From the NCBI RefSeq assembly GCF_900142075.1, contig NZ_FQZO01000003.1, positions 186,001 through 250,000 of the forward strand: DNA of 64,000 bases. The letters are read 5' to 3'. The first letter of the stretch is position 1, and every line of letters begins with the position of its first letter. The translations under genes and the position numbers were made by a program. Shown here in pieces: positions 33,826 through 40,825 of the stretch. The notes beneath the pieces are model-generated. The model did not search any database. It saw only the letters and a program-made list of their open reading frames with translations, and was not told the origin of the DNA. The stretch comes from Clostridium amylolyticum (GTDB lineage: Bacteria > Bacillota > Clostridia > Clostridiales > Clostridiaceae).

Positions 33826-36582
33826 ATGACCAGCAAGGATAAAGTCTATGAAAAACTTACAGAACTTTCTTTGATGTTAAAGGGAGGTAAAGATTATGGA
33901 GTTACAGCTATGGAAATAGCTGAAGAACTTGGACTGCAAAGGAATACAGTGAGTCATTTACTTAATAGATTAAATGAAGAAGGCTTAGCCATTAAAATAA
34001 ATACAAGACCTGTGTATTTCATATCTCAGGAGGTATATGAGAATGGAAAAGATGAATTTAAGCTTATAGCTCAATATTTAAGTGTAACCAACGATGAGGA
34101 GAAGCTACAGGAAGGAAATAATGTCTTTGAAGAGCTAGTAGGTTATGAAGGAAGCTTGAATTCTGTAGTAGAGCAATGTAAATCAGCAGTGTCTTATCCA
34201 CCTAACGGACTTCCTTTTTTATTGGTAGGAAGTTCAGGGGTGGGGAAGAGCTTTATAGCACAGCTGGTGTACGAGTATGCTAAATCGTCCAAAGTTATAA
34301 ATGAAAATGCCCCCTTTGTAATATTAAACTGTGCGGAATATGCTAATAATCCAGAGTTACTTTCTGCTACTTTATTTGGAAGCAGTAAAGGGGCTTATAC
34401 AGGAGCGGATAAGGATAAGACAGGTTTAATAGAAGAGGCTGACGGAGGATATCTATTTTTAGATGAAATACATAGGCTATCACCAGAAGGACAAGAAAAG
34501 TTATTTTTATTCTTAGATAAAGGAATTTTTAGAAGACTAGGTGAGTCTGGAAAGCGACGAAAAGCTGATGTGAGATTGATATTTGCTACTACTGAAAATC
34601 CAGAAAATAGTTTTCTACAAACATTTTTAAGAAGAATCCCACTAATAGTTAAGATACCTACTTTTCAAGAAAGACCTTTAAAGGAAAAGTTAGAGCTTAT
34701 ATATAGAAGTTACAAAAAAGAAGCTATAAATGTTAAAAAGGACATCCTAGTAAGGAATCAGGTTATAGAGATACTTTTAAAAAATAAATTAAGCGGGAAC
34801 ATAGGAAAGCTTACAAACACCATAAAATTAAGCTGCGCCAATGCTTTCAATAATCAAAGAAATAATAAAGATAAGATACTAAATATTAAAATGAAAAATC
34901 TTCCTTCAGAAGTAGTGGATAATTATGAGGGGATTATTACCGATAATATAAATTATAGTGATATGCTTTTGTCTTCTTCTGAGGAAAGTGATTTTGATTG
35001 TTATAGTAAAGATTTCAATAAAATTATTACTTTAGAGGGTAAGATAGTTAATAGGGTAAGAGATTTGAAAAATAATAATATAAAGCTAGAAGAATTTTTT
35101 AACTATAGCTTGGTATTATTAAATGACCTTATAGATGATGTGGTATTTCATGAATCCGGTACAAAATCCGACACTATAATATTTAATTCTATAAAAAAAC
35201 TAGTGGAAAATACCTTAATATATATAGAAACTAATTATGGCATTAAGCACTATGGAAATAGTGTGGAGATATTTTCTCATTTATTAGCTTTCTTTATAGA
35301 ATATAGTCATGACAGTGATATAGAGGATTTAGATGAACTAATAAACTTCTTAAGCAAGGTATATTCCAAAGAGCATAAAGTAGCTTCTAGGATTATTGAA
35401 ACCATTGAGAATAATTTAGATTTGTCATTAAATAAGGTATCTATAATATATATTCTTATTTACATAAGGTCTTTAAATAGAGATTCCGATATAAATCAAA
35501 TTAATGCGGTAATAATAGCTCACGGTTATTCTACTGCCAGCAGCATAGCCAGCGTAGCTAATAGAATGTTGGGAAGGTACGTTTATGAAGCTTTTGACAT
35601 GCCTTTAGAACTTTCTTCTTTAGAGATTAGCAACAGATTAAACAGTTATATTAAAACCATAGATACCTCTAAAGGGTTAATAATCCTTGTAGATATGGGA
35701 TCTTTACAGAATATATACAAAGGTATTTATGAAGATTTTTATGGTGATATAGCCTTGGTAAACAATATTTCCACTCAAATGGCACTGGATATCGGCAATA
35801 GAATAATGAATTTACAGCCTCTAGAACAGATTGTTCATGAAGCTGTAGAACGAAATATAAGTAGATATAATTATATACCCTCCAAAAAACGAAAAAAGGA
35901 TGCCATTATTACCACTTGTATCACTGGAATTGGTACCGCTCAAAAGATAAAAGATCTCTTAGACAAATCTTTGCTAAATGATGAAATCCAGGTTATAGCC
36001 TATGATTACGATAGGCTTAGGGGTAATGGCAAAGAGGATTATATATTTAAACAGTATGATATTAAACTTATTATAGGTACCAGCAACCCTAAAATAGATG
36101 ATATTCCTTATATTTCTCTAGAAAGTTTAATCATGAGAAAGGGGGATGAGCTCCTTACTAGAACCTTAAGCAATCTAGTGGAAGGAGAAACTATAGATAA
36201 GATTAACAGAGAAGTGGTTAAGTTATTTACCTTAGAAAATGTGCTTAATTATCTTACTATATTAAATCCAGATAAGATCATAGATCAGGTGGAAGAGGCC
36301 ATTTACACCTTAGAGCTTGGGTTAGGATTTAGATTCCAAAATGACTTAAGGATAAGCCTTTATATACATATAAGTTGTATGATAGAACGCCTTGTTATAA
36401 AAGATCCTATTATGACCTATAACAAATTTCAAGAGTTTGAACAGTGTCATGGACACTTTATAGAATTGGTGAAAAAAGCTTTTAGTGTCATAGAACACTT
36501 TTATAAGGTGGAAATACCTATTTCTGAAATAGGATTTATTTATGACAGCATTAACAATAAAATAGAGGATTTCAATTATTAA
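33826..36582 (+). CDS. LevR-like sigma-54 activator with PTS regulation domains (918 aa)
   Basis: N-terminal winged helix (MEIAEELGLQRNTVSHLLNRL, residues ~28-50), an AAA+ sigma-54 ATPase with Walker A GSSGVGKS (135-142), the sigma-54 contact loop as GAYTGA (189-194) and Walker B YLFLDE. PRD1 (~440-560) and EIIA/EIIB-like domains (~570-780, ITTCITGIGTAQKI) follow, and a second PRD ends the protein. PTS components phosphorylate such activators to report sugar and carbon status. It lies between the two PTS operons, and a near-consensus -24/-12 promoter precedes the second one, which is the clear target. Confidence 0.94.
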   Translation: MTSKDKVYEKLTELSLMLKGGKDYGVTAMEIAEELGLQRNTVSHLLNRLNEEGLAIKINTRPVYFISQEVYENGKDEFKLIAQYLSVTNDEEKLQEGNNVFEELVGYEGSLNSVVEQCKSAVSYPPNGLPFLLVGSSGVGKSFIAQLVYEYAKSSKVINENAPFVILNCAEYANNPELLSATLFGSSKGAYTGADKDKTGLIEEADGGYLFLDEIHRLSPEGQEKLFLFLDKGIFRRLGESGKRRKADVRLIFATTENPENSFLQTFLRRIPLIVKIPTFQERPLKEKLELIYRSYKKEAINVKKDILVRNQVIEILLKNKLSGNIGKLTNTIKLSCANAFNNQRNNKDKILNIKMKNLPSEVVDNYEGIITDNINYSDMLLSSSEESDFDCYSKDFNKIITLEGKIVNRVRDLKNNNIKLEEFFNYSLVLLNDLIDDVVFHESGTKSDTIIFNSIKKLVENTLIYIETNYGIKHYGNSVEIFSHLLAFFIEYSHDSDIEDLDELINFLSKVYSKEHKVASRIIETIENNLDLSLNKVSIIYILIYIRSLNRDSDINQINAVIIAHGYSTASSIASVANRMLGRYVYEAFDMPLELSSLEISNRLNSYIKTIDTSKGLIILVDMGSLQNIYKGIYEDFYGDIALVNNISTQMALDIGNRIMNLQPLEQIVHEAVERNISRYNYIPSKKRKKDAIITTCITGIGTAQKIKDLLDKSLLNDEIQVIAYDYDRLRGNGKEDYIFKQYDIKLIIGTSNPKIDDIPYISLESLIMRKGDELLTRTLSNLVEGETIDKINREVVKLFTLENVLNYLTILNPDKIIDQVEEAIYTLELGLGFRFQNDLRISLYIHISCMIERLVIKDPIMTYNKFQEFEQCHGHFIELVKKAFSVIEHFYKVEIPISEIGFIYDSINNKIEDFNY

Positions 36583-36603
36583 AATCTGATATAGATATTA
36601 ATA

Positions 36604-36645
36604 TAAACCATGCTAAAGGTGTTTAGACACTGTTTGGCATGGTTT
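36604..36645 (+). terminator. Hairpin after the activator gene, overlapping the sigma-54 promoter
   Basis: AACCATGC pairs with GCATGGTT, with partial inner pairing, and is followed by TTTGCTTTG. It should terminate the activator transcript. Its right arm is also part of the -24 element of the next promoter. Confidence 0.65.
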
Positions 36646-36650
36646 TTGCT
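36635..36650 (+). promoter_or_regulatory. Sigma-54 (-24/-12) promoter of the second PTS operon
   Basis: TGGCATGGTTTTTGCT differs from the TGGCACG-N4-TTGCT consensus only at the sixth base. The GG and GC pairs are exactly 12 bases apart. The predicted transcript starts near 36661, 53 bases before the EIIB gene. The activator gene just upstream supplies the expected partner. Confidence 0.88.
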
Positions 36651-36713
36651 TTGTATAAAGTATAAGTAAAAAAAGATTTAAATAAAGTGAAGTAAATATA
36701 AGGAGGAGATATT

Positions 36714-37184
36714 ATGGCACCAAATATTTTATTAGCAAGAATTGATAACAGACTTATCCACGGCCAAGTAGGTGTAACATGGACAACATCTCTAGGCGCA
36801 AATTTAATCTTAGTAGCAGATGATGATGCAGCAAAGGATCCACTACAGCAACAGCTTATGTCAATTACAGCAGAGTCATCAGGTGCAGGGGTAAGATTTT
36901 TTAGTATAGAAAAAACTATAAATGTAATTCACAAAGCTGCCCCATCACAAAAGATATTCATAGTTTGCAAAACCCCAGAAGTAATAAGACAGTTAATTGA
37001 CGGAGGAGTTCCTATTAAAGAAGTAAATGTAGGAAATATGCATTTCTCCCATGGGAAACATCAAATAAGCAAAAAAGTATATGTAGATGACAAAGACATG
37101 GAAGATTTACGTTACATCAAATCTAAAGTTTCAGACTTATACATCCAAGACATTCCTGGAGATTTAAAGGAACGTATTGATTAA
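36714..37184 (+). CDS. PTS mannose-family EIIB, AgaV/AgaB-like (156 aa)
   Basis: Phosphoryl His16 in RIDNRLIHGQVGVTW. VADDDAAKDPLQQQLM and EVNVGNMHFSHGKHQ match the galactosamine/N-acetylgalactosamine branch of EIIB proteins. ATG behind AAGGAGGAG. It is the first gene of a B-C-D-A operon driven by the sigma-54 promoter at 36635. About 100 bases separate it from EIIC and hold a family C fragment. Confidence 0.92.
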   Translation: MAPNILLARIDNRLIHGQVGVTWTTSLGANLILVADDDAAKDPLQQQLMSITAESSGAGVRFFSIEKTINVIHKAAPSQKIFIVCKTPEVIRQLIDGGVPIKEVNVGNMHFSHGKHQISKKVYVDDKDMEDLRYIKSKVSDLYIQDIPGDLKERID

Positions 37185-37188
37185 TAAT

Positions 37189-37225
37189 AGTGCCAGGCAC
37201 ATGACAAGCCGCAAATTAAAGATTG
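37189..37225. repeat. Family C fragment, copy C4
   Basis: AGTGCCAGGCACATGACAAG matches the reverse complement of the right end of C1 (GGTGCCAGTGGAGTGACAAG). Only one end is present. It lies inside the PTS operon between EIIB and EIIC. Confidence 0.45.
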
Positions 37226-37280
37226 ATTTTGTAAAACTAGTAAAATTTATATTTATAAAAAATTATTAGGAGGGAAAGAC

Positions 37281-38072
37281 ATGCATAATATTACTTTAGT
37301 TCAAGGTATACTACTAGCAGTAATGGCAATTATTGTGGGTGTAGACTTTTGGCTAGAAGCACTATTCATTTTCAGACCTATCATAGTTTGTACATTAACA
37401 GGTATTATCCTAGGAGATGTTCAAACAGGTTTAATCGCTGGTGGATTAACAGAGCTTGCTTTTGCAGGACTTACTCCAGCAGGAGGAACACAGCCACCAA
37501 ACCCAGTTCTAGCAGGTGTCATGACAGTGGTTATAGCTTATACCACTGGAACAGATGCAAAAACTGCTATTGGACTAGCATTGCCATTTAGTTTCTTAAT
37601 GCAATATATAATTTTATTCTATTACTCAACATTTTCATTCTTCATGGCAAAGGCAGATAGATATGCTGATGAAGCAGATACTAAGTCCTTTATTAAATTA
37701 AATGTTATTACTACAGTAATAGTTGCTTTAACTTATGGTTTAGTAGTATTCTTAAGTGCTTATGTTGCACAAGATGCTATGCAATTATTAGTAAAATCCA
37801 TGCCAGCATGGTTAACTCACGGTTTTGAAATAGCTGGAGGTATATTACCAGCAGTAGGATTTGGTATGCTTTTAAAGGTTATGTTAAAAACACAATATAT
37901 TCCATTCTTAATTATAGGATTCTTAGTAGCATCCTTTGTACCATTCTCAAACTTACTTCCAGTAGCTTTAGTTGGTACAGCACTTGCAATATATGAATAT
38001 TTCAACACAAAGAATAAAAATACTCCAGCACCGGCTGTAGCAGAGGGGGATGATTATAGTGAAGGAATCTAA
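37281..38072 (+). CDS. PTS mannose-family EIIC, AgaW-like (263 aa)
   Basis: Membrane channel subunit with about seven to eight helices. Family marks are FRPIIVCTLTGIILGDVQTGL, LTPAGGTQPPNPVLAGVMT and IAGGILPAVGFGML. It starts behind AGGAGGG. Its end overlaps the EIID start by 23 bases, indicating translational coupling. The ends of IIC and IID coming together suggest how the fused EIICD at 32082 could have arisen. Confidence 0.92.
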   Translation: MHNITLVQGILLAVMAIIVGVDFWLEALFIFRPIIVCTLTGIILGDVQTGLIAGGLTELAFAGLTPAGGTQPPNPVLAGVMTVVIAYTTGTDAKTAIGLALPFSFLMQYIILFYYSTFSFFMAKADRYADEADTKSFIKLNVITTVIVALTYGLVVFLSAYVAQDAMQLLVKSMPAWLTHGFEIAGGILPAVGFGMLLKVMLKTQYIPFLIIGFLVASFVPFSNLLPVALVGTALAIYEYFNTKNKNTPAPAVAEGDDYSEGI

Positions 38073-38859
38073 AAAGGTATTAACTAAAAAGGATATAACA
38101 AAACTAGGTCTATTGTCATCATTCTTACAAGCCAGCTTTAACTATGAGAGAATGCAGGCAGGTGGATTTACAGTAGCACAGCTTCCATTCCTTAAGAAAA
38201 TTTATAAGGATGATAAAGAAGGATTATCCGAATCCATGAAAGATAATCTAGAGTTTATTAATACTCATCCAAATCTAGTTGGTTTCTTAATGGGATTATT
38301 ACTATCTTTAGAAGAAAATCATGAAGACAGAAGTCTTATAAAAGGTTTAAAGGTTGCTTTATTCGGACCTTTAGCAGGTATAGGTGATGCTATATTCTGG
38401 TTTACAATTCTTCCTATAGTAGCAGGTATTAGTGCATCCTTTGCAGAACAAGGAAGCCTTTTAGGACCGATTATATTTTTCTTAGTTTACTTAGTTATAT
38501 TTATCTTTAGAATAGTTTGGACTCACTTAGGATACAATCTTGGTGTTAGAGCTATAGATAAAATTAAGACAAGTTCTCAAACTATATCTAAGGCTGCAAC
38601 TATCCTTGGTGTTACAGTTATAGGTGGATTAATTGCCTCTTATGTTCACATCAATGTGTTATCTGAAATCGCAATTAATGCAGAACATGCTGTATCCATA
38701 CAAAAGGACTTCTTTGATAAAATATTCCCTAATATACTTCCTATGGGATATACATTATTAATGTATGGATTATTAAAGAAGAGAAAAGTTAGCCCAGTAG
38801 TATTAATATTAGTAACTTTTGTATTATCCATTTTAATGTCATTAATTGGAGTGTTATAA
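38050..38859 (+). CDS. PTS mannose-family EIID (269 aa)
   Basis: Membrane partner of EIIC. Landmarks are LGLLSSFLQASFNYERMQAGGF, KKIYKDDKEGLSESMKDNLEFINTHP, ALFGPLAGIGDAIFWF and a hydrophobic C-terminal helix. The ATG at 38050 directly abuts GAGGGGG; a GTG three codons later has better spacing, so the exact start is uncertain by three residues. The EIIA ATG lies one base after the stop. Confidence 0.91.
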   Translation: MIIVKESKKVLTKKDITKLGLLSSFLQASFNYERMQAGGFTVAQLPFLKKIYKDDKEGLSESMKDNLEFINTHPNLVGFLMGLLLSLEENHEDRSLIKGLKVALFGPLAGIGDAIFWFTILPIVAGISASFAEQGSLLGPIIFFLVYLVIFIFRIVWTHLGYNLGVRAIDKIKTSSQTISKAATILGVTVIGGLIASYVHINVLSEIAINAEHAVSIQKDFFDKIFPNILPMGYTLLMYGLLKKRKVSPVVLILVTFVLSILMSLIGVL

Positions 38860-38860
38860 A

Positions 38861-39298
38861 ATGAAGAAAATCATAATACTAAGTGGACATGGTCACTACG
38901 CCACAGGGCTTCAAAGTTCTATAGAATTATTAGCAGGTAAAAATGAAGATATGTTTTTTGTGGATTTTACCGTAGAGGATACTGATGTGACTTTAAAAGA
39001 GAAGATGCTAAAAGTAATAGACGAAAATAAAGAATCAGAAGTATTGTTTGTATGCGATATTCTAGGAGGAACACCCTTTAAAACTGCTGCAGAAATAGCA
39101 AATTCCAATGATAAAATGGAGGTTGTGGCAGGCTGCAATGTAGGCTCTGTCATAGAATCTATATTCCAAAAAGATACTATGACTATAGGAGAACTGGCTG
39201 AAAGTATAGTGGATGCCAGCAAGCAATCTACAATGAAGTTTAACAAGGTGGTTATTAGTGAAGTTTTGGATTACTTAGATACAGAAGATGGTATTTAA
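38861..39298 (+). CDS. PTS mannose-family EIIA (145 aa)
   Basis: Phosphoryl His10 in LSGHGHYATGL, followed by the family block VCDILGGTPFKTA. The ATG at 38861 is preferred over a TTG at 38846 since TTGGAG lies at normal distance. Last PTS gene of the sigma-54 operon; the gap of about 170 bases to the SIS gene carries a hairpin, so the SIS gene may be read at a reduced level. Confidence 0.91.
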   Translation: MKKIIILSGHGHYATGLQSSIELLAGKNEDMFFVDFTVEDTDVTLKEKMLKVIDENKESEVLFVCDILGGTPFKTAAEIANSNDKMEVVAGCNVGSVIESIFQKDTMTIGELAESIVDASKQSTMKFNKVVISEVLDYLDTEDGI

Positions 39299-39389
39299 GC
39301 TTTAAACATAGTTAACATTAATTACTAAAGTTAACATAATGCTTATGGTTTAGATTAAGTTAATTAGCTTTATTTACGTGGCAAAATTA

Positions 39390-39423
39390 AAGGCAGGATT
39401 ATTTTAATTAATAATCCTGCCTT
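39390..39423 (+). terminator. Hairpin between EIIA and the SIS gene
   Basis: AAGGCAGGATTAT pairs perfectly (13 bp) with 39411-39423 around an 8-nt loop. The tail (AATAAAATA) is poor in T, so attenuation rather than complete termination is likely. Confidence 0.65.
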
Positions 39424-39468
39424 AATAAAATATAGCCATAATTCTATATTATAAAAAGGAGATTTAGG

Positions 39469-40653
39469 ATGGGTCTATTAGGTATAGAAACACAGGAATT
39501 AAAGAAGATAGGCGGTTATAATACCTGTTTTGAGATGGTGAATCAGTTAAAGCTTTGGAGTCAGGGCGTTAATATAATTAAGGAAAATCAGCATAGAATA
39601 AAAACATTTTTGAATAATGTATTAGCTGTAGAAGATTTAAAAATATATCTAGTAGGGGCTGGCAGTTCCGCTAAGGCTGCATTTATAGTGGCAAGTTATA
39701 TAAAAAAGATTACAGGCAAAGAAGTAAAAGCTATACCTTCTACATCTTTAATAACTCATGAAGATTATTTTATAGATGAAAGTCCAGCACTTTTAGTTTC
39801 TTTGGGAAGCTCCGGAAATACCACAGAAGGCCTGGAAGCGGTGGAAATATTTAAGAAAAAGGACATAAAGCTATATCAAATGCTTATAATCTGTTCTTCA
39901 AAAGGGATCATAGTAAGAGAAAATGCAGATACAGAAGATGTGCTCTATATCCCCATCCCTGAAGACACAAAAGGAAAAAGCTTTGCAGCTACAGGAGAAT
40001 TTACACTCCTTGTACAATATGCTCTTATGCTTTTTGACATAGAAAGAATCAATTATTATGAAGAGATGTTTAATAATATCATAGCTCAGGGGAAAGAGTT
40101 TTTAGACAATGAAATAAATAGAATTCAGGAAATAAGCAAAAGACACTATGATTCCATAGTAGCTTTAGGTTCCAATTCGTTAACTTATCTAGCATCAGAA
40201 ATGGGGTTAAAGGTAAATGAGCTATCTGCAGGAAAGCAAAACACTCAATTTAATTCCATACTAGAATTTAGACATGGGCCAAAGCTTGTTTTAAACTCCC
40301 ATGTTCTAATTACATTTTTATTCAGCTATGATGAACATGCTTTAAAGTATGAATTAGACATGTTAAAAGAATGTTATGACGATAAAGGGCAGAGCACGAT
40401 AATAGCGGTATCCATAAATTTTAATGAAGAAATAGCAGATAATTGTGATTATTATTTCTACTTTAATAAAAGTGATATAAATAAATTTAATTATATAGAT
40501 GATTCCCACATAATTTTTTTATACAGTCTCTACATCCAAAGCATAGCCATACTAAAATCCATATATATGGGGATGTCACCAGACATGCCAGATTCCTCTG
40601 GTACAGTAAATAAAGTAGCCCAAGGAGTAAAGGTTTATAAAAGAAAATTATAG
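39469..40653 (+). CDS. SIS-domain protein, divergent AgaS-like (394 aa)
   Basis: Same two-SIS-domain layout as the 29696 product: YLVGAGSSAKAAFIV, VSLGSSGNTTEGLEA, ALGSNSLTYLASEMGLKVNELSAG, LEFRHGPKLVLN and the C-terminal SSGTVNKVAQGVKVYK. The sequence is clearly diverged, so the substrate may differ: amino-sugar phosphate, or an Amadori-type glycosylamine phosphate, since a LevR activator, B-C-D-A PTS and SIS enzyme is also the plan of known deglycase operons (inference). It starts behind AAAAGGAG. A family B palindrome follows. Confidence 0.85.
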   Translation: MGLLGIETQELKKIGGYNTCFEMVNQLKLWSQGVNIIKENQHRIKTFLNNVLAVEDLKIYLVGAGSSAKAAFIVASYIKKITGKEVKAIPSTSLITHEDYFIDESPALLVSLGSSGNTTEGLEAVEIFKKKDIKLYQMLIICSSKGIIVRENADTEDVLYIPIPEDTKGKSFAATGEFTLLVQYALMLFDIERINYYEEMFNNIIAQGKEFLDNEINRIQEISKRHYDSIVALGSNSLTYLASEMGLKVNELSAGKQNTQFNSILEFRHGPKLVLNSHVLITFLFSYDEHALKYELDMLKECYDDKGQSTIIAVSINFNEEIADNCDYYFYFNKSDINKFNYIDDSHIIFLYSLYIQSIAILKSIYMGMSPDMPDSSGTVNKVAQGVKVYKRKL

Positions 40654-40665
40654 CACTGGGATTTT

Positions 40666-40722
40666 ATGTAATCACCCCAGGGGCACTTCCATTTTTATGG
40701 AAGCACCCCTGGGGTGAATGCA
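40666..40722. repeat. Family B palindrome B4
   Basis: ATGTAATCACCCCAGGGG pairs with CACCCCTGGGGTGAATGCAT, with inner CTTCCA/TGGAAG. It follows the SIS gene and shares a preceding TGGGATTTTATGT with copy B3, which also follows a SIS gene. Confidence 0.85.
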
Positions 40723-40825
40723 TTTTTTGGTAATATGTATTGTGCTAAAATTGTGTTAAAATTAATATATGATTGTGTAACGTCTTGTTGAATATTTGAA
40801 TTATGACGCCGAAAGAGGTGAAGCC

